Notes: generated by a model from the sequence alone, not told the origin. A DNA stretch of 55,991 bases from Isosphaeraceae bacterium (GCA_025356435.1 JANXSY010000291.1:1-55991), one strand, 5' to 3'; positions 36,968 through 45,575 are shown, counted from the stretch's first letter. A program made the numbers and translations.

Positions 36968-37279
36968 TCAAGCGACCATCATATCGTCGGGATCGTCGAA
37001 GGCGACGACTCCGGTGCGGCCGAGTCGGCAGAGGGCCTCGACCACAGCTCGCTGGGCGGCACGCGCTGATTCGAACGGGATTGGCGCGTGGCCGTCGATC
37101 TCGGCAGCGATCTTCTGGGCCGAGGGGCGAGAGAGCTTCGTGAGGAGCCGCTCGCGGATGTGTGTTGACGAGCCGATCAGGGCTTCGAGCATCTGATCGG
37201 AACTGACCTCTCCAAACACCGCGCGGAGATCTCCGCCGTCGAGTGCGTCGAGGTCTTCGAAATCGACGAGGTCAGACAA
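36968..37279 (-). CDS. stand-alone FliG C-terminal domain protein
   Basis: A 103-residue protein made of one FliG-C domain: VDFEDLDALDGGDLRAVFGE, then QMLEALIGSSTHIRERLLTK, KLSRPSAQKIAAEIDGHAPI and RAAQRAVVEALCRLGRTGVV line up along the FliG-C motif of other bacteria. No N-terminal or middle domain is present. At the positions of the charged torque residues of E. coli FliG (K264, R281, D288, D289, R297) I read I, P, A, E and P, so most charge is lost. Its start lies inside the end of the preceding fliG-type gene (overlap of eight bases). It is followed by an 91-base gap and then fliO. It may be a duplicate that has taken another role. Confidence 0.85.
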   Translation of the reverse strand: MSDLVDFEDLDALDGGDLRAVFGEVSSDQMLEALIGSSTHIRERLLTKLSRPSAQKIAAEIDGHAPIPFESARAAQRAVVEALCRLGRTGVVAFDDPDDMMVA

Positions 37280-37838
37280 GGAGGACCTCCTGACCGTTCG
37301 GGTCTGGAAGGGTGATCTGCCCGTGGTCGTGGAGACGGCGAAACCGTTCGGCGACCTCGACCTGGGCGGCCTCGGCGGCGTCGAGCCGGAACGGACCGAG
37401 CCGGTCGAGCCGGCGTGTCAGTTCTGAGCCGGAGTCGCGGTCCAGGGCCGAGAACACTTTCGTCTGCACGGGCCGGGAAGCGCCGGCAAGGGCCAAGACC
37501 CATGTCTCGACATCCTCGGCGTGGTACGCTTCCCTAATGTCTGTATCGGCCATCTTGACGAGGTCGTCGAAGACAAATCGGAGCCGTCTCAGGCCCAAGC
37601 CGTAAAATTCCTCAAGGACGGCGTGTTGCTCGCCCGGAGCAATCCGCTCAAGCCGCGCAATCTCCAGAGTCACCGCCTCCACCGCCGCGCGATCGAGCTG
37701 CGCGAGCAGTTGCGAGGCGAGCGGCTGTTCGAGGCTGACGACCAGGATCGCCGCCTTGCGCAGGGGGTTTGACTCGACGGCGTCGACCACTTGGGTCTCG
37801 AACGACGAGGCCGAATTGTAGGGCTCGGTGCGGCTCAT
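37272..37838 (-). CDS. fliG: FliG-like protein: N-terminal domain fused to C-terminal domain
   Basis: A 188-residue protein, far below the usual 330 for FliG. Residues 20-80 form the FliG-N domain (RKAAILVVSLEQPLASQLLA, EAVTLEIARLERI, HAVLEEFYGLGL), which binds FliF. It is followed at once by a FliG-C domain (FVFDDLVKMADTDIREAYHA, WVLALAGASRPVQTKVFSAL, ELTRRLDRLGPFRLDAAEAA, RFRRLHDHGQI). The middle domain with the EHPQ motif, which binds FliM, is absent. At the E. coli torque positions K264, R281, D288, D289 and R297, I read A, D, R, R and R, so several charges are reversed. The ATG overlaps the stop of fliF (ATGA). The next gene is a second, separate FliG-C. Confidence 0.85.
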   Translation of the reverse strand: MSRTEPYNSASSFETQVVDAVESNPLRKAAILVVSLEQPLASQLLAQLDRAAVEAVTLEIARLERIAPGEQHAVLEEFYGLGLRRLRFVFDDLVKMADTDIREAYHAEDVETWVLALAGASRPVQTKVFSALDRDSGSELTRRLDRLGPFRLDAAEAAQVEVAERFRRLHDHGQITLPDPNGQEVLLV

Positions 37839-39382
37839 TCGCTCGACCCTCCTTCCCCCTGACCGATCCAGCGCTGAAGTACGCCGGCCGCGGCCTCGGG
37901 GTCGCGCCGGACGAGGTCTCTCACCCGTTCGGAAGGACCGGGAACCGCCCCCGAGGGAGCGTCGACCGACAGTCCCGACCTCACACTCGTCCGCGACGGC
38001 TTTGCCTCGGGCCGACGCGCGGCCACCATTCCGAACCCGGTCACGAACAGCAGCGCGACTCCCAGCCCCGCGCCGGCACCAAGCGCGACCGGCGGTACCC
38101 AGGCGGGCCATTCTCTGGCCGATTCGGTCGAGCCCCCGGGCAGAACGAGTCGGCCGCTCACACCGAGGTCGTCGAGGATCATGCTCACCATCACCCGCCC
38201 ACGCTCGGCTGAGGGGACGAGCACCGTTACCGCGTTCTCGACCAGTTCGCGCGTCTTCTGTGAGTAAGAGATCAGCTCGTCCTGCGAGGGATTCCGGTTC
38301 GGCGATTGATCGTGGAAGATCTTGAGGTAATAGCTCCGCGGCACCTTCACCCAGACGTTCGCCTTCCCAACCGCCGGCACCGGGGGCGACGCGGGCAGCA
38401 TCGGCACGACCTGCGCGACAGTCGGTTCGGGCGTCGGCTCAGGCTCGGGATCAAGGCCGATCGGCAGGTTCGGCTTGATCTCGTCCGCCGAGGGGGGCGG
38501 GGGCGGTGGGACGTTTTTCGAGACTCGCGTGACAGGCATCGCGGTCGGCGACGGCTCGGACATCGCCGGGGGCTCGACCTGAACGACAACGTCGACCCCT
38601 GGGATCTCGCGGAGGTTGTCGAGCAGCCCTTCGCGCAATTCCTCAGCGCGGGCGAGGCTCTGCGTGACCGAGGCGGCGGTCGGGTCGCCCGCCTTGAGGT
38701 AGAAATGGCCGGTCCGGTCGCTGATCGTCACGGCGTCGGGCCGGAGGTCGGCGACTTTCGTCGAGAGCAAGGTCTGGATCGCGCCAATCACGCGGTGCGT
38801 GGGCCGGGGCACGGCGTCGAGCACGACCGACCCGCCGACGCTCCATGTCGGTCGGAGGCCGCCTCTAACGACCGATCGAGTGATCGTGACGTGAGCCGAG
38901 CGGATACCTTGGTACCCTTGAATGATCGCCTTGAGCTCGTGCTCGATCATCCATTGCTTCCGCTCGGAACGCTCCTCAGGGCTAGCCCAGAGCGCCGGTT
39001 CGGGGGCCGCCTGCTCCATCCGTTCAAGCGAGGGCGGCTCGACCCCGTGCTTCTCCAGGGCCACGATCGCGTCGGGCCAGCGGGACGGGGCGACCCCAAT
39101 CCGGTTGCTCCCGTCAGACTTGAACGCGATCTTTTCGCCCGCGAGCGTCTTCTGGATCGCGAGCGCCGAATCCGGCGAGAACTTCCGGCCGTCGTAGAGC
39201 CAGATCAGTTCTTCTCGCTCAAGCGGGACCGTCAGGTAGATCAGCGTGACGAGCGTGGCCACCACGACGGCGATCAGGCCGAGCCTGGTGCCGCGTCCGC
39301 GCCCACTCACCCAGCGACCTGCCCGCGCCATCTCGCCGCGAAGTCGTGTCGTGGCCGACGACGTCGAGGACTCAGTCCGCAT
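37835..39382 (-). CDS. fliF: flagellar MS-ring protein FliF
   Basis: A 515-residue protein, slightly short for FliF. A first membrane helix (about residues 35-52, LGLIAVVVATLVTLIYLTV) is followed by ring-building domains (WLYDGRKFSPDSALAIQKTL, MIEHELKAIIQGYQGIRSAH, SVVLDAVPRPTHRVIGAIQT). A Pro-rich periplasmic linker follows (residues about 275-325), then a second membrane helix (WVPPVALGAGAGLGVALLFV). The cytoplasmic tail ends with the FliG-binding motif VRDLVRRDPEAAAGVLQRWI. That tail is intact, so it can still bind a FliG-N domain. The ATG at 39382 lies in a region rich in Pro and Arg; upstream extension to 39553 is not supported. It is the first gene of the operon. Confidence 0.9.
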   Translation of the reverse strand: MRTESSTSSATTRLRGEMARAGRWVSGRGRGTRLGLIAVVVATLVTLIYLTVPLEREELIWLYDGRKFSPDSALAIQKTLAGEKIAFKSDGSNRIGVAPSRWPDAIVALEKHGVEPPSLERMEQAAPEPALWASPEERSERKQWMIEHELKAIIQGYQGIRSAHVTITRSVVRGGLRPTWSVGGSVVLDAVPRPTHRVIGAIQTLLSTKVADLRPDAVTISDRTGHFYLKAGDPTAASVTQSLARAEELREGLLDNLREIPGVDVVVQVEPPAMSEPSPTAMPVTRVSKNVPPPPPPSADEIKPNLPIGLDPEPEPTPEPTVAQVVPMLPASPPVPAVGKANVWVKVPRSYYLKIFHDQSPNRNPSQDELISYSQKTRELVENAVTVLVPSAERGRVMVSMILDDLGVSGRLVLPGGSTESAREWPAWVPPVALGAGAGLGVALLFVTGFGMVAARRPEAKPSRTSVRSGLSVDAPSGAVPGPSERVRDLVRRDPEAAAGVLQRWIGQGEGGSSE

Positions 39383-39577
39383 CACTCGCCCTCCCCCGTG
39401 CCGCGGCTGAGCCGGCGGCGACAGCGGACGAGAAAGGCCCAACGCCTCGGAGATCGCCGGTTTCGATCGCGTTCGATCGACCCGCTTCGATCCCCTCAGC
39501 GACCCCGTCCTGGGGTCGGGGCCTTCGCATCCTGCGGGACGAGAGTTAGCCACAACGAGGCAAAATTGTCAACGCAC

Positions 39578-39621
39578 GAAAAACGGCCCGCACTTCCCGG
39601 TGAAGGAAAGTGCGGGCCGTT
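39578..39621 (-). terminator. rho-independent terminator for the Cys-rich protein gene
   Basis: AACGGCCCGCACTT at 39582-39595 pairs with AAGTGCGGGCCGTT at 39608-39621. On the minus strand the stem is followed by TTTTTCG. It lies between the Cys-rich exported protein gene (upstream) and fliF (downstream), and so separates that gene from the flagellar operon. Confidence 0.85.
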
Positions 39622-39680
39622 GCGGGTTGCGTCGTTTCAGCGTCCCATCGTGAACGGATCAGGCTCGGTGAGAGCTTAGA

Positions 39681-40232
39681 TCAGTTGCCCGAGGGGGTGA
39701 GCTGGAGCAGGCTGCTCTGGGTGGCGATGGTCGGGGCGGGGGGAACTTCGTCAGCGGCGAGGGCCGGACGCATTTCGCCGGGGTTGGCGAAGGCGTGCTG
39801 GCCAGCGGCCTGGGGGGCAGCCTGCGGGGCGGCGAAAGGAGCCTGCGAGCTGGGGGCAACCTGGCTGGTCGGGTAGACGGCTTCGCCGCCGCACTCGTTG
39901 CAACCGCTGTTGCCGCAAGCCTTGTGACCGAAGGTGATGTGCTTCTTCTTCTTCAGGACCCACTCGTAGGTGTAGGAGCACTTAGGAAGCGAAAGCTTGG
40001 GCATGTTAAACTTGGGCATCTTGAAGCAATGCTTCTTCGGTGCGCAGGTGTCACAACCGGTCTCGCAGCCCTGGGGCGACGCGACAACCGACTGGGGGCT
40101 CATGACCGAACCCTGGGGCGAGGCAATGCCGCAGGTGGCACAGCCGTCATTGTGGTGGCCACCGGCCAGGCTCACGCCGCAAGCGCCGAGGGCAAGGGCC
40201 AGGCTGACGCTCAAAGTCAAGGGCTTCAACAT
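39681..40232 (-). CDS. exported Cys-rich protein of unknown function
   Basis: A 183-residue protein starting at the ATG at 40232 with a signal peptide (LTLSVSLALALGACGVSLAG). The mature part has clustered Cys residues (CATCG, CETGCDTC, HCFKMPKFNMPKLSLPKC, ACGNSGCNECGG), a basic stretch (VLKKKKHITF) and a Gln/Pro/Ala-rich tail (SSQAPFAAPQAAPQAAGQ). This kind of Cys-rich protein with KMPKFNMPK-like spacing is common in planctomycetes, but I know no function; metal binding or disulfide linking in the cell surface is a possibility. A hairpin terminator follows it. Strong expression is suggested by the stable terminator and long upstream region. Confidence 0.75.
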   Translation of the reverse strand: MLKPLTLSVSLALALGACGVSLAGGHHNDGCATCGIASPQGSVMSPQSVVASPQGCETGCDTCAPKKHCFKMPKFNMPKLSLPKCSYTYEWVLKKKKHITFGHKACGNSGCNECGGEAVYPTSQVAPSSQAPFAAPQAAPQAAGQHAFANPGEMRPALAADEVPPAPTIATQSSLLQLTPSGN

Positions 40233-40770
40233 GGGAGAAGTCTCTCCTTGGCAATCGTAAATTTGAGGGTCGTAGTCACGCGGCCGAATGGCAACGCCAC
40301 GACTCCCCGTAATTTGGTCAGACCGAGCATCGTATTCCGTCAGGCTTTCCCGAGCCCGAGACCTTGCGGCCCTAGCGGATAACGACACCAACCGTACCAG
40401 TGCTCCCGTGTCCTCGCTTCGGCAAGCCTCTGCGAGCCAACCTTTTTATCGTCAACCCAGGCCCCGCTCTTGAACGCCTTTGACGTTTTCGGGCAACGAC
40501 TTACGTCGATCGACACTGACGCTTGTTACGATCAGTCTGAACCGGCAGTTCACGCAAACTGTACCGACTGAGCAATCGCGACAACCCGCAAACTCGCGAC
40601 GATCCCGTTTCACTGACGCTTAAATTTTGCCTACGCGGCGAGGTCGAAGGCACCCTTAGCCCCGATCGAATGGGCCGAGCGACAGTCCACCAGGTGACGA
40701 AAAAGACCTCCCCGGGCCAGCGACGGCCTGAGAAGATCCTCTGTTGATGGTGAGTTGTTCTTGCGAACGA

Positions 40771-41134
40771 TCAGGGCTTGGCCCATTTCAGAACCATGAG
40801 CATCCGCTTGGAGCCGGCCGCGTTGCTCGGCTGCTTCCCTGTGAATCTTGCCTTCCAGGTCGTAGTGGATGGCCTGGCCCCGAACTCCTGGTCAATCAAT
40901 GGCCGCAAGTTATCCCAAGGTCCCCGGGTTACCGCTTCCGATTCGGGCATCTCCCTGCCCCGTCGCATAGAGGTTGCGGAACTCGCCTTCTTGGCAATCT
41001 GCTAGGCGACGCCATAGAGCCAGTGAGGCAGCATCTCCCCTGGCCTCACAGACTCGACCATTGCGGGCCAGCATGTACGTAACGCATGTACCCTGATCAA
41101 TCCAAACGGACTGTCGACCGAACTCCCCCTCCAA
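40771..41134 (-). pseudogene. possible decayed gene, frameshifted
   Basis: Two overlapping minus-strand frames look like halves of one protein: YMLARNGRVCEARGDAASLA with LWRRLADCQEGEFRNL in one frame, and WDNLRPLIDQEFGARPSTTT with GSKRMLMVLKWAKP in the next. The style is protein-like, but no family is recognised and no start signal is convincing. It is reported only as a possibility. Confidence 0.25.
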
Positions 41135-41426
41135 AAATGCTGCCGATCCCGATCCCTTGTGCCGACTCGACCTTAACGATCATTCGGATTACATGAGGGA
41201 TCGACTCGGGTTGACAGCGCTTCAAGCGATCGGATATACCCCGTCTCGTCTTCACGGCAGGGAGATATCGGGACGGCCAATCGAGGCTGCACCGAACGCC
41301 GATGGATCGGCACTCTGAATCATTCTGCCTCTCCTCCCTTCGTTCCGCCTCGACAAATTCGGCCTGATTTCCCGCTCACTCGTGCTCCTTCCCCGCTTCG
41401 GGAGGAGGACGAGCCCGTACAAAGTT

Positions 41427-41510
41427 CGCCCTTCGTTCGCGAAGGGCGCACGATCCAAGGATGGTGCGTTTGCGGCGTGGGGACACACACCGGTTCAAGG
41501 ATGAACCGGT
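41427..41510. repeat. three consecutive hairpins
   Basis: CGCCCTTCG (41427-41435) pairs with CGAAGGGCG (41440-41448). GCACGATCC (41448-41456) pairs with GGATGGTGC (41459-41467), with one mismatch. ACCGGTTCA (41489-41497) pairs with TGAACCGGT (41502-41510). All three lie in a row about 120-200 bases before the MBOAT start. Confidence 0.7.
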
Positions 41511-41628
41511 CCCTCGCCCTCGCATCCTGGTGATGACGTACTCCCGGCTTTGTGTTATTCGTCTCTGCTAGAGCTGATCGAACGGATTCGACGCGGTGCC
41601 AAGGATTGGCAGACGGGGGTCGGTACGC

Positions 41629-43014
41629 ATGGGGCCCGAGATCCGACGACCGCATACCGCCGAGCTCGCTCCCCATCGCCGCTATTTCCCGATCCCTCAC
41701 GGCGTCGACGGGCTGGCCTCAGACCTCGGCCTCTATCCGGGCGAGCCCGAAAACTGTCGGCGCAGTCTGCGGCGATTCCTGCCGATCTTCGCCCACATGG
41801 GCGCGATGGTCGCGGTCTTCGGCGTCTATCGGCTTGAAGGCCGCGCCTTTCAGATGCTCGCGGTGATCGCGCTCGCCGCCCTACCCATCCACTACACGCT
41901 GCCCTATCGCCGGAAGAAACCGTTTTTCGTCGCCGCCTCGATCGTCGGCCTGGTCGCGGTCTTCGGGCTCGCGGCTTCGGTGATCGTGCTTGGAATCGCC
42001 GCGATCCTGATCGGCGTCTGCTACCTGCCGATCTCCTGGCGTGCCCGTGCCGCGATCGTCGCCGCGACGGCCCTGACACTCGCCCTCGCCCGTGTCGGCC
42101 GGATCGCCCCTGACGTGCCCGAGACGGTCTGGGCCGTGCTCGGTTCGATGTTCATGTTCCGCATGATTTTGTATCTCTATGAGTTGAAACATGCGACCAA
42201 GCCTGAGCCGCTCGTCGACACGCTCGGCTATTTCTTCCTGCTGCCCAACTACGCCTTCATGCACTTCCCCGTCGTCGACTACCGCACACTCCAGCGCGGT
42301 TATTTCGCGAACGAAGTCCATGCGACCCAGCAGGTCGGCCTGCGGATGCTCTTCCGAGGCATGATCCAGCTCCTGCTCTACCGGCTCATCTATCACGACA
42401 TCTTGATCACCCCTGACGAGGTGACGAGCTTCCCCTCGCTGATGCTCTTCCTGACGGCGAACTATCTGCTCTATCTCCACGTCTCGGGGCAATTCCACCT
42501 GGCCTGCGGCATGCTCCACCTCTTCGGCTTCTCGCTGCCAGAGACCCACCACAACTATCTCCTCGCGACGAGCTTTACCGACTACTGGCGACGGATCAAT
42601 ATCTACTGGAAAGACTTCATGGTCCGGGTCGTGTTCAACCCCGTGGCCTTCCGCCTCAAGCGGCGGCCCCAGCCGATCGCCCTCGCGGTGGCGACGACGG
42701 CGGTCTTCCTCACGACCTGGCTCCTGCACGCCTATCAGTCGTTCTGGCTCCGGGGCTCGTGGTCCTTCTCCGGACACGACACCCTCTTCTGGGGCATCCT
42801 TGGCGTGCTCGTCCTCGTCAACGTCCAGGTTGACGCCAGGACCCCCCGCCGCCGGACTCTCGGCTCCAAAGGTGACCACGCCCCGACACCACACATGATC
42901 GCGGTCCGCGTCGCCAAGACCGTCGCCACGTTCCTGACAATCGCGCTGCTGTGGTCGCTCTGGACGAGTTCAAGCGTGATGGCCTGGCTCACCATGCTCC
43001 GCCGGGCCTTCTGA
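41629..43014 (+). CDS. MBOAT-family membrane O-acyltransferase
   Basis: A 461-residue protein with about ten membrane helices. The MBOAT core is recognised from SFTDYWRRINIYWKDFMVRV, a form of the SDFWRRWH...WLRDY motif of AlgI and DltB relatives, and from FLTTWLLHAYQSFW, which carries the invariant membrane His (His367). An upstream block FHLACGMLHLFGFSLPETHH resembles the family as well. MBOAT proteins move acyl or aminoacyl groups from the cytoplasmic side to sugars or polymers outside. The ATG at 41629 is chosen over an earlier in-frame ATG at 41596, since the latter has no ribosome-binding site. It leads a five-gene cassette with two SGNH-type proteins, a ligase and a second acyltransferase. 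The parts match those of the Dlt system. Confidence 0.85.
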   Translation: MGPEIRRPHTAELAPHRRYFPIPHGVDGLASDLGLYPGEPENCRRSLRRFLPIFAHMGAMVAVFGVYRLEGRAFQMLAVIALAALPIHYTLPYRRKKPFFVAASIVGLVAVFGLAASVIVLGIAAILIGVCYLPISWRARAAIVAATALTLALARVGRIAPDVPETVWAVLGSMFMFRMILYLYELKHATKPEPLVDTLGYFFLLPNYAFMHFPVVDYRTLQRGYFANEVHATQQVGLRMLFRGMIQLLLYRLIYHDILITPDEVTSFPSLMLFLTANYLLYLHVSGQFHLACGMLHLFGFSLPETHHNYLLATSFTDYWRRINIYWKDFMVRVVFNPVAFRLKRRPQPIALAVATTAVFLTTWLLHAYQSFWLRGSWSFSGHDTLFWGILGVLVLVNVQVDARTPRRRTLGSKGDHAPTPHMIAVRVAKTVATFLTIALLWSLWTSSSVMAWLTMLRRAF

Positions 43015-43029
43015 TCGAGGCCCCTTCGA

Positions 43030-44199
43030 ATGGACGCCTCATCCAGACCAACCCGCCCCCTGCTCTGTACGGCCGCCCTCCTCGCCTGGGGCCTGCTGCC
43101 GATCGGGGCCTCCACAGGCTGGCCCGCGCGGCTGAACGCGACGCTCCGCAACGACGCCCCCAACGCCCGCGACTACGAACGGATCGAGCACGGTTATTAT
43201 GAACGACTGATCGACGACCATCGCCCGCGCGCGGTCGCCCCGGCCCCGTTCGATGCCGGCGTCCTCGCGCAGACTGTCGCCGACGTCCGCGAATATGTCC
43301 TCAAGCCCAACCTGAGCACGACCCACAAGGGCGCGAGTTGGACGACGAACGACCTCGGGATGCGCGACGCCTCCTATTCCAAAACGAAGCCGCCGCACAC
43401 GTTCCGCATCGCCCTCGTCGGAGACTCGATCGCGGCCGGCTGGGGCGTCGACGACGGACTTGGATTCGAGCCGATTGCCGAGCGAACCTGGAACCGACGA
43501 TCGACACAGGCTGACGGCCCGACCGTCGAGGTGCTCAACTTCGCCGTGCCGGGCCACGCCCCAGGCCAGCGTTGGGAACATTTCCGCCGGGTCGGCCCCG
43601 CCACGTCGCCTGACCTCGTTCTCTTCGAAAGCACGCTCGCCGACCTCGGCTGGGATGAGCGTCGGCTCCGCACGCTCCTGCCCCGCGGGATTGGTTTCGA
43701 CTCGCCCGTCTATCGCGACGCGTTAACGAGTCTACGAACTGCTCCCAGCGCAGACTTCAAAGCCCGCCTCCGTCCGCACCGCGATGCGATCCTTGAAGGC
43801 GTCTATCGGCGCGTCGTGGCCGATTGCCGAGAGCAGGGCATCCCGGTCGTCTGGGTGCTCTTGCCCCGTGTCGGCAAGCCGGTCATTCCGGGCGATCGTG
43901 CGAGCTTAATCGGCCTGGCGCGATCGGCGGGTTTCGACCGCCTGATCGACGTCTCCGATGCATTCGAAGGTCAATCGGCCGCCTCGCTCGCGATCGCCGC
44001 CGACGACTTCCATCCCAATGTCGCGGGACACGCCCGCCTCGCGCATCGGCTCGACGCCGAACTCGGGGAATTCGTGTCGTCCGCCGCGCGTTCGTCTCGA
44101 CCAAAGGGTGGGGAACCTCCGTCCGTATCGGGTCGGACCGACCCTGCGCACGAAGCAGTCCCCCCGCCATCACCGCACGCGGGAGTCGCTCCGCGATGA
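43030..44199 (+). CDS. SGNH-fold hydrolase-like protein 1, membrane-anchored
   Basis: A 389-residue protein with an N-terminal signal/anchor (PLLCTAALLAWGLLPIGAS) and an SGNH-hydrolase domain. Block I reads IALVGDSIAAGWGVDDGLGF, giving the nucleophile Ser; LNFAVPGHAPGQRWEHF follows; the C-terminal DDFHPNVAGHARLAHRLDAE holds the Asp-x-x-His pair. Proteins of this fold serve as acyltransferases or esterases (compare DltD, AlgX and AlgJ). A tail of Pro/Ser/Gly-rich residues ends it. The stop overlaps the start of the following paralogue (ATGA). It begins 16 bases after the MBOAT gene, so it is surely in the same operon and likely acts outside the membrane on the same polymer. Confidence 0.85.
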   Translation: MDASSRPTRPLLCTAALLAWGLLPIGASTGWPARLNATLRNDAPNARDYERIEHGYYERLIDDHRPRAVAPAPFDAGVLAQTVADVREYVLKPNLSTTHKGASWTTNDLGMRDASYSKTKPPHTFRIALVGDSIAAGWGVDDGLGFEPIAERTWNRRSTQADGPTVEVLNFAVPGHAPGQRWEHFRRVGPATSPDLVLFESTLADLGWDERRLRTLLPRGIGFDSPVYRDALTSLRTAPSADFKARLRPHRDAILEGVYRRVVADCREQGIPVVWVLLPRVGKPVIPGDRASLIGLARSAGFDRLIDVSDAFEGQSAASLAIAADDFHPNVAGHARLAHRLDAELGEFVSSAARSSRPKGGEPPSVSGRTDPAHEAVPPPSPHAGVAPR

Positions 44200-45395
44200 A
44201 ACCGACCTCTGGCTTCTGCCCCTCGCCGGGCCATTTCGCCCTCACGCTCGCCGTGCTCGTCCTCGGCGTCATCCCCCTGCCCCGCGCCCTTAATGCGGCG
44301 AGGCAGAGCGCCCAGTCGCTCGAACTCAACCGCGCCGATCGCGAAGCCGGCGCGGGCGGCTATTACGAAGGTCTCATTGAAGGAGCCGAAAGCCCCAAGG
44401 GCACGCGATCTGAGTTGACGTTGCGGCTCATGGGCAAGCCGACCGAGTGGGTCCGATTCCAGGCGGCAAACGTCTCGCGGCCGACCCTTCACGACTTCCT
44501 CCAGTTCGATCTCTGGCCCGACCTCGACCAGCCCCTCTTCGGCCACCGCTTCACCACCAACCGCCACGGCATGCGCGACCGCGACTATACCATCGCCAAG
44601 CCACACAAGACGTTCCGCATCGCGCTCCTCGGCTCGTCGATCGACATGGGCTGGGGCGTCGGAGACGGCGAGACGTATGAAAACCTGCTTGAAGACTGGC
44701 TCAATGCCCATGCGAAGCTCAAGGGGATCGACCGCCATTACGAAGTGCTGAACTTCGCCGTCCCCGCCTATGCCCCGTCGCAGCGCTATGCCAGCCTCTC
44801 TCGCCGCGCCGCAGCGTTCTCGCCCGACATGGTCATCTATTCGGCCACGATGCTCGACGCCAGACTGCTCGAACTGCACCTCAGCAACCTCCTGATGCGC
44901 AAGGTCGACCTGACCTATCCATTCGTCAAGGACGCGATCGTCGAGACGGGGATCACCGACGAAGATATTCGCACGGGTCCCGACCACCTCTTCGTCCATC
45001 GCGACGCCGCCAAGACCAAGATCCGCGCCCGCTTCTGGCCGATCATCGACGCGATCGTTGGTGCTCTCGCATCGGACTGCCGCTCGATGGACGTCCCGCT
45101 GGTGGTGATCGCGATCCCCCGCGCCGGCAAGGCCGACGGCCCCCAGGCCCGCGAGGCTTCGATTGCCCGACTCACGGGCATCGCCACCCGGCACGCCACC
45201 CCCCTGATCGACCTCACCGGCTCGTTCGACAAATTCGACGCCTCGAAGGTCGAACTCACCGCCTGGGACGACCACCCCAACGCCTTCGGCCACCGCCGCA
45301 TCTTCCTCGGACTCGCCCGAGGGCTGATCGAACAGCCCGGCCAGTATCGCACTCTCTTCGGCGAAGACCCTAAAGGGCCGATCGCCACTCCTTGA
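44196..45395 (+). CDS. SGNH-fold hydrolase-like protein 2
   Basis: A 399-residue paralogue of the preceding protein, with the same order of motifs: hydrophobic N-terminal anchor (ALTLAVLVLGVIPLPRALNA), FTTNRHGMRDRDYTI, then IALLGSSIDMGWGVGDGETY (Block I, but GSS in place of GDS), LNFAVPAYAPSQRYASL, and a C-terminal WDDHPNAFGHRRIFLGLARG with the Asp-x-His. The change of GDS to GSS keeps the Ser but loses the Asp. The ATG at 44196 overlaps the first paralogue's stop by four bases and fixes the start. The role is presumed similar to protein 1, perhaps with one paralogue accepting and the other donating the group. Confidence 0.83.
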   Translation: MKPTSGFCPSPGHFALTLAVLVLGVIPLPRALNAARQSAQSLELNRADREAGAGGYYEGLIEGAESPKGTRSELTLRLMGKPTEWVRFQAANVSRPTLHDFLQFDLWPDLDQPLFGHRFTTNRHGMRDRDYTIAKPHKTFRIALLGSSIDMGWGVGDGETYENLLEDWLNAHAKLKGIDRHYEVLNFAVPAYAPSQRYASLSRRAAAFSPDMVIYSATMLDARLLELHLSNLLMRKVDLTYPFVKDAIVETGITDEDIRTGPDHLFVHRDAAKTKIRARFWPIIDAIVGALASDCRSMDVPLVVIAIPRAGKADGPQAREASIARLTGIATRHATPLIDLTGSFDKFDASKVELTAWDDHPNAFGHRRIFLGLARGLIEQPGQYRTLFGEDPKGPIATP

Positions 45396-45575
45396 ATGAG
45401 AAGAGGAGAGGAAGGCTGGAATGTGACTGTTGCTGATGTCTACGGTTCTCCCGATCCATCACAGAAGCCGCATCCTTCCGGATCGCCACCGCCGCCGCCC
45501 AAGGGGTAAACATCCTACGGCGATCGACAGATCATCCCCCACGGAGAGGGCACGCAACAGGGAAGGCACCCGACC

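Larger units (their letters stand above)
40233..41628. other. 1.4-kb intergenic region
   Basis: This separates the divergent Cys-rich protein gene and the MBOAT cassette. Apart from a doubtful decayed reading frame (40771-41134) and three successive hairpins (41427-41510), I see no gene or clear promoter. Codon usage across it is unlike the neighbouring genes. Confidence 0.55.

Noticed and set aside
45396..45575. Carrier protein gene between the SGNH pair and the ligase
   Set aside because: The 180-base gap holds no frame with the length or the Ser motif of a DltC-type carrier.
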